DNA of 64,000 nt from Parvularcula lutaonensis (GCF_014651915.1 NZ_BMXU01000001.1:868001-932000), one strand, 5' to 3'. Shown: positions 26,323 to 36,277, counted from the stretch's first letter. Numbers and translations are program-made. Notes: generated from the letters alone by a model not told the origin.

Positions 26323-28263
26323 TTACGGGATGGGGCACTCGAGGCAGCGGACATAGATGCCGTTGGGATCATCGAAGCTGCGCTGGAACCGCAGTTCATC
26401 GTCAATCAGCTTGGCCGCCGCACCGAGGGTGGTGCGCTCGAAGCCCGTGCGGCGCGAGACGAAGAGCTCGTCATCGTCCGAGATCAGGCCGTACGCCTGG
26501 GCTTCGCCCGCGAGGCTTTCGAGGAAGAGTTCGAAGCGGGTCTTCTCCTTGATGAGGCCGACAACGTCCCACTCATCAAGGCCGGCCGCCTTGGCCGCCG
26601 CAGCGATCGCGTCCGGCAGGCCGCCGAATTCATCGACAAGCCCACGCTCCTTGGCGTCCGAGCCGATCCAGACTCGGCCTTGGCCGATCTCGTCCACCCG
26701 TTCGAGGCTCAGATCACGACCCTCGGCCACCACGGTGAGGAACTCCTCATAGCCATCCTCGATATTGAGCTGGAGGATCGTCCGCAGCTCTTCGGGCAGC
26801 TCGGCCAGCGGGATGCCGCGGATCGAGGACAGGGGCGAGGTGCCGACACCATCGACATTGACCCCGACGCGCGCGGCCAGCTTTTCGAAGGTGGGCAGGT
26901 AGCTGAAGATGCCGATCGAACCCGTGATCGTGGTCGGCTGGGCAAAGATCCTGTCAGCCGGGGCCGCGATCCAGTAGCCGCCCGATGCAGCCAGCGAGCT
27001 CATCGAGACGATGACCGGCTTGCCGGCTTTCTTGATCGCGAGAAGCTCGTCGCGGATGACCTCCGAAGCGAAGGCGGAACCGCCGGGACTGTCGACGCGC
27101 AGCACGACGGCGGCGATGTCATCGTCCTTGCGGGCTTCGCGAAGCTGCTTGGCAACGTAGGTGCCCGAAGCAACGCCCGGCTCCTGCGGACCGTCGATGA
27201 TCGCGCCCTCGACGGTGACCACGGCGATGTTCTTGACGTCTTCGCGGTCCTGCGGCGACTTGATGCCGATCTTGTACTTCTTGAGCTTGACGGTGTTCAG
27301 CTCGCCCTCGTCGTTTTCGCCGACGATGTCCTTGATGAACTGGCGCTGGGCTTCACGATCGGCCAGGTCATCGACATAGCCGCCATCGAGGATCGCCTGG
27401 GCGATGTCGCCGCCAGCCGCTTCGAGGCGGCTGCTGAACTCGTTGGCGAAGGCAGCGGTCGCGCCCGGCGTGAAGCTGCGGTTCTCGTCGACGCGCGTGG
27501 TGTAGCTGTTCCACAGGCCATTGAGATAGGTGAGGTTAGCTTCCTTCGCCTCCGGCGACATGCCATCGCGGAGCACCGGCTCGAGCGCCGACTTGAACGT
27601 GCCGACGCGGAAGACGTTCACGGACACGTCGAGCTTCTCGAGCATCGAGGCGTAGTAAGTCCGGAACGAGCCGAAACCGGTGAAGAACAGCATGCCCTGA
27701 TCGTGCATCAGAACCGTGTCGGCCTCGGAGGCGATCATGTACTGGTTCTGGTCGTAATAATCGCCGACAGCCACGACCCGCTTGCCGCTTTCGCGGAAGT
27801 CTTCGATCGCATCGGCCAGGATGTGGGCCTTGGACAGGTAGGCGTCCGGCACGACCAGCCCGCCGAGGTCGAGGACCAAAAGCTGGATGCGGTCGTCGTT
27901 CTTTGCATGTTCGATCACGCGAATCAGCTCGTGGACGCTGACCTGACCGACCGAACCGCCGCCAAAGGCTTCCTGGAGTGCCTGTTCGAACGGATCCTGT
28001 TCAGGAGCGTTTTCCGACAGCACGCCGCTCGGGTTGAACACGAGAGCGGCGCCCTCAGGGACTTTCAAGGACGGGCCGTCCTCGTTCTTGCCCTTCATCT
28101 GGTCGCCGAAGCTGCCGAGGACAGACAGGAGCACGGCAAAAACCATAATGAAAAGAAGAGCCTGCAGGAACAGCGCACCGCCCACCACGACCTTCGCGAG
28201 GCCCCGGAAAAACTGCCAAACTGTCAATCGCGAGCGTTCCTGCCCGCCTACGTAATCGGTCAA
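26323..28263 (-). CDS. sppA: Signal peptide peptidase SppA, 67 kDa type
   Basis: 646 residues from TTG 28263, supported by GGGAGG 5 bases upstream. One N-terminal membrane segment (residues about 28-52) anchors two tandem protease domains, as in the long E. coli type. The first half holds the catalytic Lys in RVGTFKSALEPVLR; the second holds the nucleophile Ser in SMSSLAASGGYWIAAPADRIFAQPTTITGSIGI. It degrades cleaved signal peptides in the inner membrane. Divergent from moxR across 183 bases. Confidence 0.95.
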   Translation of the reverse strand: MTDYVGGQERSRLTVWQFFRGLAKVVVGGALFLQALLFIMVFAVLLSVLGSFGDQMKGKNEDGPSLKVPEGAALVFNPSGVLSENAPEQDPFEQALQEAFGGGSVGQVSVHELIRVIEHAKNDDRIQLLVLDLGGLVVPDAYLSKAHILADAIEDFRESGKRVVAVGDYYDQNQYMIASEADTVLMHDQGMLFFTGFGSFRTYYASMLEKLDVSVNVFRVGTFKSALEPVLRDGMSPEAKEANLTYLNGLWNSYTTRVDENRSFTPGATAAFANEFSSRLEAAGGDIAQAILDGGYVDDLADREAQRQFIKDIVGENDEGELNTVKLKKYKIGIKSPQDREDVKNIAVVTVEGAIIDGPQEPGVASGTYVAKQLREARKDDDIAAVVLRVDSPGGSAFASEVIRDELLAIKKAGKPVIVSMSSLAASGGYWIAAPADRIFAQPTTITGSIGIFSYLPTFEKLAARVGVNVDGVGTSPLSSIRGIPLAELPEELRTILQLNIEDGYEEFLTVVAEGRDLSLERVDEIGQGRVWIGSDAKERGLVDEFGGLPDAIAAAAKAAGLDEWDVVGLIKEKTRFELFLESLAGEAQAYGLISDDDELFVSRRTGFERTTLGAAAKLIDDELRFQRSFDDPNGIYVRCLECPIP

Positions 28264-28322
28264 AAGAGCCTCCCAAAGCCAACGCGACCACCCTAAAGGG
28301 GCACCCTAAACGTTTTATCGAT

Positions 28323-28335
28323 AAATAATCAATCG
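28323..28335 (+). repeat. AT-rich 13-mer shared with the lrp promoter region
   Basis: AAATAATCAATCG here is the exact reverse complement of 13107-13119. It sits in an AT-rich island containing TTATCGATAA, in the sppA/moxR divergent region. It is possibly a binding site for the same regulator. Confidence 0.35.
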
Positions 28336-28446
28336 TCCGGAAAGTGCCATCGGCCAGATAGACGCATTCCGGGTTGCAAATTCGCCATTTGCGCGCGGGG
28401 CACGGCTGGCTTTAGCCAAGGATAAGCGATTTGCGGAGTTTTCCAG

Positions 28447-29424
28447 ATGAACGTTCCTGAACATGACCTCGTGGCGCGGTTCGATGCGCTGTCGGTTCGT
28501 CTGGAAAAAGCGCAGGATGCGCTGGGCCGGGTGGTGTTCGGCCAGGAGCGCGTGATCGAGGAAACCCTCATCACCATCCTTTGCGGCGGACACGGACTTC
28601 TCGTCGGCACGCCGGGCCTCGCCAAGACCCGCCTCGTCAACGCGATCGGCACGGTGCTCGGCATGGAAGCCAAGCGCGTCCAGTTCACGCCGGACCTGAT
28701 GCCGTCGGACATCTTGGGCACCGAGGTCCTCGACGAAAGCCCTGACGGCAAGCGCAGCTTCCGGTTTATCGAGGGTCCCGTCTTCAGCCAGCTCCTGATG
28801 GCCGACGAGATCAACCGCGCCAGCCCGCGGACGCAGTCGGCCCTTCTCGAAGCGATGCAGGAACGCCAGGTCACCGTTGCGGGCGAAGTCCGCAAGCTGC
28901 CCCAGCCCTTCCACGTCCTTGCGACCCAGAACCCGATCGAGCAGGAAGGCACCTATCCCCTGCCCGAGGCGCAGCTCGACCGCTTCCTTCTCCAGATCAA
29001 TGTCGACCAGCCGTCGGTCGATGCCGAGCGCGAGATGCTCCGTGCAACGACCTTCACCGCGCAGCCGCAGCCGGACCAGGTGCTTGGCGCCGAAGAGCTC
29101 ATGGAGGCCCAGGAGCTGGTGCGGGCCATGCCGGTGGGCGACACGCTGATCGACACGGTGCTGAAGCTCGTTCGCACAGCTCGGCCCGGCGGCCAGTTCG
29201 CAGAGCACCTCCGCTGGGGACCCGGCCCGCGTGCGAGCCAGGCCTTCTCTCTCGCGCTGAGGGCTCGCGCCCTCCTGCGCGGCGCCCCTGCTCCGGAAAC
29301 GGAGGACCTCATCGCCCTCGCCCAGCCGATCCTGCGCCACCGCATCGCGCTCAGCTTCGCGGCGCGTGCGGAGGGTCATGATATCGACCACCTCATCGAC
29401 AGGATGGTCGAGGCGGCCCTGTGA
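28447..29424 (+). CDS. MoxR-family AAA+ ATPase
   Basis: 325 residues. Walker A LLVGTPGLAKTRLV, Walker B LLMADEINRASPRTQSALLEAMQER, sensor region VLATQNPIEQEGTYPLPEAQLDRF and the C-terminal helical lid RWGPGPRASQAFSLALRARAL are typical of MoxR. MoxR ATPases act as chaperones for partners with von Willebrand A domains, which the next genes supply. It is the first gene of a four-gene run; its TGA overlaps the GTG of the DUF58 gene (GTGA). Confidence 0.95.
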   Translation: MNVPEHDLVARFDALSVRLEKAQDALGRVVFGQERVIEETLITILCGGHGLLVGTPGLAKTRLVNAIGTVLGMEAKRVQFTPDLMPSDILGTEVLDESPDGKRSFRFIEGPVFSQLLMADEINRASPRTQSALLEAMQERQVTVAGEVRKLPQPFHVLATQNPIEQEGTYPLPEAQLDRFLLQINVDQPSVDAEREMLRATTFTAQPQPDQVLGAEELMEAQELVRAMPVGDTLIDTVLKLVRTARPGGQFAEHLRWGPGPRASQAFSLALRARALLRGAPAPETEDLIALAQPILRHRIALSFAARAEGHDIDHLIDRMVEAAL

Positions 29425-30293
29425 CCGACGCCGCCGCCCGGACCAGTCTCGAGCGGCGCGCGCAGGAAGCTGCGGCCCGCCTGCCCGACCTCCTCGCAGC
29501 CGCCGACCAGGCGGCGCAGGTGGTGCTGGCAGGCCGTCACCCGCGCCAGAAAGAAGGGCGCAGCGATACCTTCTGGCAGTTCCGCGACTATGCCCATGGC
29601 GACCCGGTCAGCTCCATCGACTGGCGCCAGTCCGCGCGCCTCGACCGGCGGCTCCTCGTGCGCCAGACCGAGTGGGAGCAGCCCCAGACCATCCTCCTCT
29701 GGTGCGGCGGTGGCGACGATTTCGACTATCAGGGCGAAGGCGCCGAGGCAAAAAGGTTCCGTGGCCAGACTGTCGCCCTCGCCCTCGGGATCCTCGCATT
29801 GAGGAGCGGCGAACGGGTCGGCCTGTGGGGCTCGCCCGAGCCCTCCCGCGCCGGCAATCAGGCCGCATCCATGATTGCCGACCAGCTTCTCCGTCAGGAT
29901 GCGGAGCTTGGCGGACACCTTCCTCCGAACGGCGCACTCTGCCTGTTTGTCAGCGATTTCCACGACGACCCGCAGAAACTCCACGACGCCTTCCAACGCG
30001 TCCGCGACGCTCGCGGCCATCCGGTCGCCGTGGTGGTGGAGGACCCTGCGGAGGAACGCTTCCCGTTCCAGGGTTCGCGCCGCTTCGAAAGCCCGAGAGG
30101 GACCGCGCGGAAGTTCTTCGGCGAAGCGGGCGCCATCCGTGACGCCTATGTTGGATTGCGGACAGAGCACCATGACGCCCTGCGCTCCGCCGCACGCGGC
30201 GCAGGCGAGGCGGTGCTGTTCCACACGACCGACCAGCCGGTCGCACCGCTGCTCCTACAGCTTTCCACCCTGTTCAGTGAGGGCCCGCGATGA
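29421..30293 (+). CDS. DUF58 domain protein, MoxR partner
   Basis: 290 residues from GTG 29421. The DUF58 signature GRHPRQKEGRSDTFWQFRDYAHGDPVSSIDWRQSARLDRRLLVRQTEWE spans about residues 36-84 and is followed by a vWA-like domain (FVSDFHDDPQKLHDAFQ). It has no membrane segment. By family it is a client or adaptor of the MoxR ATPase in a membrane-associated complex. Both ends overlap neighbours by 4 bases (GTGA, ATGA). Confidence 0.92.
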   Translation: MTDAAARTSLERRAQEAAARLPDLLAAADQAAQVVLAGRHPRQKEGRSDTFWQFRDYAHGDPVSSIDWRQSARLDRRLLVRQTEWEQPQTILLWCGGGDDFDYQGEGAEAKRFRGQTVALALGILALRSGERVGLWGSPEPSRAGNQAASMIADQLLRQDAELGGHLPPNGALCLFVSDFHDDPQKLHDAFQRVRDARGHPVAVVVEDPAEERFPFQGSRRFESPRGTARKFFGEAGAIRDAYVGLRTEHHDALRSAARGAGEAVLFHTTDQPVAPLLLQLSTLFSEGPR

Positions 30294-32917
30294 GCTTTTC
30301 CGCGCCGCTGATCCTTGCCGCTCTCCTCGCCCTGCCGCTTCTCGTCTGGCTGCTGCGCGCCATCCCTCCGCGTCCTGAGCGGCAGGTTTTTGGCGGCATG
30401 TATTTCCTGCGCAAGCTTTCGACGCCTAAGCAGCAGCCCGTCCGTACGCCACCGATCATCCTCATCGTCCGCCTCCTCGCCTTCGCGGCGATCGTCATCG
30501 GTCTCGCGGGGCCCAAGCTCGGGCCTCAGACCGACCAGACCTCAGGGCCCATGACCCTCGTTTTCGGAGATGGCTGGGATGCGGCACAGCGCTGGGAAGA
30601 ACGGCTGGACGCGGCCCGCGCGGCCATTGCCGCCACCGATGGCGAGATCCGTATCCTGACAGCGAGCAATGGCGAACTCTCGCCGCCGCTCTCCCCGACC
30701 GCGGCCGCACGCGCGTTCGCCCGCCTCAACCCGCAGCCGAAGCTTGCCGACTGGCTGGCCATTCGCGAAGCCCTCGCCGAGGTCGACACCCGGATCGTCC
30801 TTGTCCCCGGCGGCCTCTCCCCGGATGACGAGATCGGCGTCGGCAGCCTGCCGCCCGTCACTGCCTATCTTCCCGAAGGCCAGACACTGGCCCTCGGCGC
30901 GCCGCGCGTCACCAGCGACTCGATTGCCGTCAGCCTCTACCGTTCGCGCGTAGATCAAGCGTCGTCGCATCGCGTCCGAGCGCTCAGCCGCGACGGGCGC
31001 ACGGTCTCGGTCACCGACGTCACCTTTGCACCGGGAGAGGACACGGCCGAGGCCCTGTTCCGCCTGCCTCTTGCCCTGCGCAACGAGGTCTCCCGGCTCG
31101 ATGTCGAAGGCATACGCAGCGCAGGCGCGACCTCGCTCCTCGGCTCCTCGGCCCGACGCACCCTCGCAGGGCTTGTCTCGACAGGCAGCGGCACGCTTCG
31201 CGAAGGTGGCTTTTACATCTCCAAGGCACTCGAGCCTTCCGCCGAGATCATCGAGGCTCCGATCCGTGAGCTGACGAATTTCGATCCGGGCCTAATCATT
31301 CTTGACGATGTCGGCACACTTCGCAGCGATGACCGGATCGCCCTTCAATCCTTCCTTCAGGACGGCGGCATTCTCGTCCGCTTCGCAGGACCCGACCTCC
31401 TCGCCGGCGATAGCCGTTCAGGCGATCCGCTGCTGCCTGCGCCGATCCTCGGCGGCGAACGTGCCCTTGGCGGCGCCCTCACCTGGGCCGAGCCCCAGCG
31501 TGTCGCTTCGATCAATCAGGACTCGCCCCTTGGCGGCCTCACCCTTTCCGAGGAGATCGCGGTCCGGCGGCAGGTCCTGACCCAGCCCGGCGCCGATGCC
31601 GAGGTCTGGGCCAGCCTCGCCGATGGCACCCCGCTCATCACTGCTGCCCGTCGCGGTGACGGCCTTGTCGTCCTCATCCATGTCAGCGCCGCGCCCACCT
31701 GGTCTGACCTGCCCGTCTCAGGGTTCTTCGCGGCTCTGATGCAGCGCCTCGCCGCCCTTGCGGAAACCGACATCGCCGCTGATGTCAACGCCGCGGGCGA
31801 GCCGCTGCCTGCCCGCAAGCTTCTTTCAGGACGCGGAGCGTTAACTGATCCTCCCGGTGACGCAGCACCGCTTGTCCCCGGCGAGCCTCTGCCTTCCCCC
31901 GGCCTCTATGGCGATGGCGCGAACGAGCGCGCGGTCAACGCCTACCGTCTTTCCCAAGCCCCCACGGCTTTCACCGCAGACCTTCTGCCCCGCGGCTCCC
32001 GCGTGCTGACGGTCGAGGATGGTCCCCAGCGTGACCTCTCGCCCTACTTCCTCGCAGCGGCGCTTGTCCTCCTCATGATCGACGCCATCATCAGCCTCGG
32101 GCGTTTGCCCTTCTTCCGCGCCGCAGCGGCTGGCCTCGCGCTCTTCGTCGCTGTCGCCCCCCTCTCCGACGCCAGCGCCCAGCTGCGCCCGCCCCTGCCA
32201 AGGAAGGCCGTCGAGGCAGCGCTGGAGCTGCGCTTTGCCTATATCCGTACCGGCGATCCGGCTACGGACCGGCTCAGCGAAGCGGGACTGCGCGGCCTCA
32301 CCGCCAAGGCTGCCGAGCGCAGCTCACTCGAGCCTGCGGCGCCGCAGGCCGTCGACCCCGACCGCGATGAACTCTCCGTCTACACTCTTCTCTATTGGCC
32401 GGTTCGCCCCGGCCAGGAACCGCCTTCCGACGCGGCGCTCCAGAGGCTCGAAGCCTATATGGCAAGCGGCGGTATGCTGATTATTGATACGGGCGATGGC
32501 GGCGCGCCGGGTCGCGGCGGCTTTCTTGGCTCTGTGCTGGGCCGCCTCGACGCACCACCGCTCGAACCGCTGCCCGATGACCATGTGCTTCTCTTCTCCT
32601 TCTACCGCCTCGATGACCTGTGGGGCCGCAATGCCACCGGCCGCGTCTGGGTCGAGACACGCGGCGCGCTCGACCAGCGCCGCGATGGCGTGCCGAGCCT
32701 CATCATTGCAGGCCGCGACTGGGCCAGCGCCTGGGCACTGGATGCGCAGGGCATCCCGCTGAAACCTCCCGGTCCGGGCGGCGAAGGCCGTCGCGAGATG
32801 GCCTTCCGTGCAGGGATCAACATGGCGATGGTGGCGATCACCGGCAACTACAAGGCCGACCAGGCCGATGTCGAAGCGATGCTCGACAAGCTGGGGGAGG
32901 AAGCCGGTGGCCTTTGA
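30290..32917 (+). CDS. BatA-N / DUF4159 membrane protein
   Basis: 875 residues. The N-terminus is a BatA-type double membrane segment (MSFSAPLILAALLALPLLVWLLRAIPPRPERQVFGGMYFL, then LLAFAAIVIGLAGPKLG). A large periplasmic middle contains vWA/amidotransferase-like folds. Another hydrophobic pair lies near residues 590-625 (YFLAAALVLLMIDAIISLG, AAAAGLALFVAVAPL). The C-terminal 200 residues are DUF4159 (LRFAYIRTGDPATDRLSEAGLRGLTAKAAERS). This fusion is typical of alphaproteobacterial MoxR-Bat operons; function is probably envelope stress or assembly, not proven. Confidence 0.9.
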   Translation: MSFSAPLILAALLALPLLVWLLRAIPPRPERQVFGGMYFLRKLSTPKQQPVRTPPIILIVRLLAFAAIVIGLAGPKLGPQTDQTSGPMTLVFGDGWDAAQRWEERLDAARAAIAATDGEIRILTASNGELSPPLSPTAAARAFARLNPQPKLADWLAIREALAEVDTRIVLVPGGLSPDDEIGVGSLPPVTAYLPEGQTLALGAPRVTSDSIAVSLYRSRVDQASSHRVRALSRDGRTVSVTDVTFAPGEDTAEALFRLPLALRNEVSRLDVEGIRSAGATSLLGSSARRTLAGLVSTGSGTLREGGFYISKALEPSAEIIEAPIRELTNFDPGLIILDDVGTLRSDDRIALQSFLQDGGILVRFAGPDLLAGDSRSGDPLLPAPILGGERALGGALTWAEPQRVASINQDSPLGGLTLSEEIAVRRQVLTQPGADAEVWASLADGTPLITAARRGDGLVVLIHVSAAPTWSDLPVSGFFAALMQRLAALAETDIAADVNAAGEPLPARKLLSGRGALTDPPGDAAPLVPGEPLPSPGLYGDGANERAVNAYRLSQAPTAFTADLLPRGSRVLTVEDGPQRDLSPYFLAAALVLLMIDAIISLGRLPFFRAAAAGLALFVAVAPLSDASAQLRPPLPRKAVEAALELRFAYIRTGDPATDRLSEAGLRGLTAKAAERSSLEPAAPQAVDPDRDELSVYTLLYWPVRPGQEPPSDAALQRLEAYMASGGMLIIDTGDGGAPGRGGFLGSVLGRLDAPPLEPLPDDHVLLFSFYRLDDLWGRNATGRVWVETRGALDQRRDGVPSLIIAGRDWASAWALDAQGIPLKPPGPGGEGRREMAFRAGINMAMVAITGNYKADQADVEAMLDKLGEEAGGL

Positions 32918-35018
32918 CTTCTCACCCCTTCTTCCTGTCTGGCTGATCACCTCGATCGGTGGAACGTTCCTTCTCGCAACGGCCGTCCGCATACCGACGG
33001 CTCCCATTGGTGCGCTTCTCCGGCTTCTCGCGGGCGCCGCGGCCGTGCTGTTCCTCCTCGGCCCTGAACGGGTCGAACAGGACTTCGACCGCCTGCCGGA
33101 TCAGGCCCTCATCCTCCTCGATGACAGCGCCAGCATGGGCCTCGCAGGCCGTACGGAAATCCGGGACGAGGCCGCTCTCCGCCTGCGGGAGCGGCTCGAG
33201 GACGATGGCATCGACGTCCAGACGGCCCGCTTCGGCGGCACCGATGACAGCGACCTTGCCGCGGGTCTGACCGATGGTCTCGCGTCCGTCGCACGCAGCC
33301 AGCTCGGCGGCGTTTTCGTCCTCAGCGACGGCCAGGTGACAGGTACGGAGCAGGCGCAGGGCCTCGATCTCCCCGCCCCGGTCCACAGCATTCTCATCGG
33401 CGATCCAGAAGGCGAGCAAGACCGCCGTATCGCATGGGTCTCCGCCCCCTCCTTCGCCCTCGTCGGCGAAGACATGGAGCTCCAGTTCCGGGTCGATGAC
33501 ACGCGCGGCCAGCCGACGCTCCCGGTTACCCTGCGCATCGATGGCGAGGATGTCCTCAGCCGCGCGGTCATCACCGGTGAGACCGTGACCGTGACCGTCC
33601 CCGCTGAGCGTCCCGGTGAGCGGATCATCGAACTAGGCATCCCGTCCGTACCCGGAGAGCTGACCGACCGCAACAACGCTATTTCGGCCAAGGTCAACGT
33701 CATCCGCGACAGGCTCCGTGTGCTGCTGATTTCGGGAGAGCCCCATGCAGGCGAGCGTGTCTGGCGCAATGTCCTCAAGTCTGACCCAGCGGTGGATCTC
33801 GTCCACTTCACGATCCTGAAACCTGCGGACAAGCCGGCCTATGCCGGGCCCGAAGACCTCAACCTCATCCCTTTCCCCAGCCAAGAGCTGTTTCTCGACA
33901 AGCTCCAGCATTTCAACGTCGTGATCTTCGACCGCTACACCTATCGCGGTGTCATCACGTCGTTCGAACTGGCGGAGGTTGCCCGCTTCGTGGACCGGGG
34001 CGGCGCGGTGCTCGTCGCTGCAGGGCCGGAGCTGACAGTCGACGGCTCCCTCGCCCAGCAACCGAACCTCAGCTACATCCTACCCGCCCTGCCGACGGGC
34101 GGGATCGCAGAGGAAGCATTCATCCCGACGCTGACGCAGACCGGCGGGCGGCATCCGATCACCTCGACCCTCGGCAGCTCCGACGACTGGGGCCGCTGGC
34201 TGCGGCTGATCCCCTCTCAGGTCCGGCGCGGCACGGTTCTGATGGAGGCCGAAGACGGACAACCGCTCCTCGTCACCGACCGTGTTGGCGAGGGCCGCGT
34301 CGCCATGCTCCTCTCGGATCACCTCTGGCTCTGGGCGCGCGGTTTCGACGGCGGTGGTCCGCATAGGGAGTTCCTGCGCCGCCTGGTCCACTGGCTGATG
34401 GCCGAACCCGAGCTTGAGGAAGAGGCTCTCTCCGCCAGCCTCTCCGACGAGGGCGTGCTGACCATCACACGCCGCTCCCTTTCAGAAGACGTCAGCTTCG
34501 TCCGCGCTGAAATCGACGGCGCGCCGACAGACGCCATCGAGCTCGCCGAAGGCGCGCCGGGCCAGTTTGGTGCAACTCTCGAAGGCATCGAGGCCGACAG
34601 GGTCCGGCTTGAGACCACCACCGAAGACGGGCGAGTCCTGACCGCCGCCGCCGTGCGGGAGCGCGGCGCCTCGCAGGAATTCTCCGCCGTGACCACGGAC
34701 GCGTCGGCGCTCGCACCGCTCGTCGGAGCCACCGGAGGCGGCAGCGTCGTGCTCACCGATGACGCGTCCGAACTTCCGGGCATCAGGCGTACCAGAGCTG
34801 ACCGGCGGGACCATTCGGGCCGCGGCTGGCTGGGCGTTGCCCGGCGGGATGCCCGTGCGGTGCTTTCCGAGACCCGTGTTCCTCTGCTTCCGCGCCATGG
34901 ATACCTCCTGCTGGTCGCAGGACTTTTGCTTCTTGCCTGGGTCACCGAGAGTGGTCGCATGAAGTTCTTCGCACCTGCACAAAGACTTGGCATAAGACAA
35001 CCTAAAGAAACTGCGTGA
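32907..35018 (+). CDS. Membrane protein with vWA and glutamine-amidotransferase-like domains
   Basis: 703 residues from GTG 32907, preceded by GGGGAGG; it overlaps the upstream gene by 11 bases. Two N-terminal hydrophobic helices (residues about 8-50) are followed by a vWA domain with MIDAS motif DDSASM (ALILLDDSASMGLAGR). Beta-rich domains come next, then a DJ-1/PfpI or amidotransferase-like region (VVIFDRYTYRGVITSFELAEVARFVDRGGAVLVAAGPEL). A C-terminal membrane helix (HGYLLLVAGLLLLAWVTE) ends the protein. It is the last gene of the MoxR set and is likely the major vWA client of the ATPase. Confidence 0.88.
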   Translation: MAFDFSPLLPVWLITSIGGTFLLATAVRIPTAPIGALLRLLAGAAAVLFLLGPERVEQDFDRLPDQALILLDDSASMGLAGRTEIRDEAALRLRERLEDDGIDVQTARFGGTDDSDLAAGLTDGLASVARSQLGGVFVLSDGQVTGTEQAQGLDLPAPVHSILIGDPEGEQDRRIAWVSAPSFALVGEDMELQFRVDDTRGQPTLPVTLRIDGEDVLSRAVITGETVTVTVPAERPGERIIELGIPSVPGELTDRNNAISAKVNVIRDRLRVLLISGEPHAGERVWRNVLKSDPAVDLVHFTILKPADKPAYAGPEDLNLIPFPSQELFLDKLQHFNVVIFDRYTYRGVITSFELAEVARFVDRGGAVLVAAGPELTVDGSLAQQPNLSYILPALPTGGIAEEAFIPTLTQTGGRHPITSTLGSSDDWGRWLRLIPSQVRRGTVLMEAEDGQPLLVTDRVGEGRVAMLLSDHLWLWARGFDGGGPHREFLRRLVHWLMAEPELEEEALSASLSDEGVLTITRRSLSEDVSFVRAEIDGAPTDAIELAEGAPGQFGATLEGIEADRVRLETTTEDGRVLTAAAVRERGASQEFSAVTTDASALAPLVGATGGGSVVLTDDASELPGIRRTRADRRDHSGRGWLGVARRDARAVLSETRVPLLPRHGYLLLVAGLLLLAWVTESGRMKFFAPAQRLGIRQPKETA

Positions 35019-35069
35019 CTCGTTTCCGAATTGCCCCCACTCTTCTAGTGAGGGCATCAGGAAAAACCG

Positions 35070-35300
35070 ATGATCAGAGCGTGTTTCCTTCTGGGTTCCG
35101 GAATTGCAGCCGTCGCGTTGAGCGGCTGCGGCACGGTTTCGACGGCGAGCGGCCTCGCCAAGCAGACCGGGCGAGCCGCGCTGCGCGCTGCCGGGGTCGA
35201 GGTTTCCACACCCCAAGCTCCTGAGAGCACCCAGACCGCGGACGCCAAGGGGGGTCGCCACTGGTCCGAGAACTGGGTCTGGGAAGGCGATCAGGATTAA
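35070..35300 (+). CDS. Small lipoprotein, unknown
   Basis: 76 residues. The signal peptide MIRACFLLGSGIAAVALSGC has a good lipobox (LSGC, Cys20), predicting a lipid-anchored envelope protein. The mature part is short, Ala/Thr-rich, and ends HWSENWVWEGDQD. I do not recognise it. It sits between the MoxR operon and xerC with a 51-base gap on the 5' side, so it may read through from either. Confidence 0.65.
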   Translation: MIRACFLLGSGIAAVALSGCGTVSTASGLAKQTGRAALRAAGVEVSTPQAPESTQTADAKGGRHWSENWVWEGDQD

Positions 35301-35335
35301 CCTCTTCTTGACCATGAGGCGCTGAGCCTCGGGCC

Positions 35336-36277
35336 GTGGCGGACCAAGATCTCACAAGCCTGACGGCCCGGTTTCTCGACACCCTGCGCGCCGAGCGCCG
35401 CGCCAGCCCCTACACCGTCAGGAATTACGGCAGCGCACTCGCGCATTTCGCCGAATTCATGTCAGGCCATCTCGGCGGCATGCCCACCGCGAAATCACTG
35501 AACAGCCTCAAGACCCGCGATTTCCGCGCTTTCCTCGCATCGCGCCACCGGGAAGGGCTCGATGCTGCGACACTCAGGCTCGAGCTTTCAGCGGTGCGCA
35601 GTTTCTTCCGCTACTGGGACCGCCAGGGCGTTCTCTCCTCTGCGGCACTTTCTGCCCTCAAATCCCCCAAGAAGCGCGCCGTGCTCCCCCGGCCCGTCAG
35701 CGCTCCGAATGCGGAAAAGCTGCTGCAGGCCGCGTCAGAACAGCCCGGCGACGCTAGCTGGATCGCCAAGCGGGACACAGCGCTCTTCACGCTTCTCTAT
35801 GGTGCGGGCCTCAGGATCAGCGAGGCTCTGGGGTTGGGATGGCACATCGGCCAGGGCCATCTGCGTATCCACGGCAAGGGCGGAAAGTCACGGGACGTCC
35901 CCCTCCTCCCGGCGGTCCGTGAAGCGATCAGGGCCTACAAGGCAGCACTCGCGCAACAGGTACCCGGCTTCCTTGCCCAGGACGATCCACCGCTCTTCTT
36001 CGGGGCGCGCGGCGGTCGCCTTTCCGCCACCGTCGCCCAGGCGCGGATGCGCCATCTTCGCAAGGCTCTCGGCCTTCCTGAGAGCGCAACACCCCACGCC
36101 CTTCGCCATGCCTTCGCCACGGAACTGCTCGCTGGGGGCGCTGACCTGCGGGTTATCCAAGAGCTGCTCGGCCACGCCTCTTTGGCGTCGACCCAGCGCT
36201 ATGTTGCTGTGGATCCCGATCGGCTGGCGGCTGAGCATCGGCGCTGTCATCCACGATCGCGGCTGTCTCGTAGCTGA
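35336..36277 (+). CDS. xerC: Tyrosine recombinase XerC
   Basis: 313 residues from GTG 35336. An N-terminal SAM-like core-binding domain (LTARFLDTLRAERRASPYTVRNYGSALAHF) precedes the catalytic domain with Arg in LLYGAGLRISEALGLGW, Lys in HGKGGKSRDVPLL, H-x-x-R in PHALRHAFATELLAGG, His in LLGHASLASTQRY and the nucleophile Tyr in the same motif. It resolves chromosome dimers at dif with XerD and FtsK. Its last 125 bases lie opposite the 36153-36446 minus-strand frame. Confidence 0.94.
   Translation: MADQDLTSLTARFLDTLRAERRASPYTVRNYGSALAHFAEFMSGHLGGMPTAKSLNSLKTRDFRAFLASRHREGLDAATLRLELSAVRSFFRYWDRQGVLSSAALSALKSPKKRAVLPRPVSAPNAEKLLQAASEQPGDASWIAKRDTALFTLLYGAGLRISEALGLGWHIGQGHLRIHGKGGKSRDVPLLPAVREAIRAYKAALAQQVPGFLAQDDPPLFFGARGGRLSATVAQARMRHLRKALGLPESATPHALRHAFATELLAGGADLRVIQELLGHASLASTQRYVAVDPDRLAAEHRRCHPRSRLSRS

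Noticed and set aside
26311-28296. A 661-codon open frame opposite sppA
   Set aside because: Shadow of sppA: same extent, no signal, and biased toward Asp, Arg and His.
28449-28462. GAAC...GAAC at the start of moxR as a LexA box
   Set aside because: The spacer is 6 bases instead of 7, and the words lie within the first codons of the gene.
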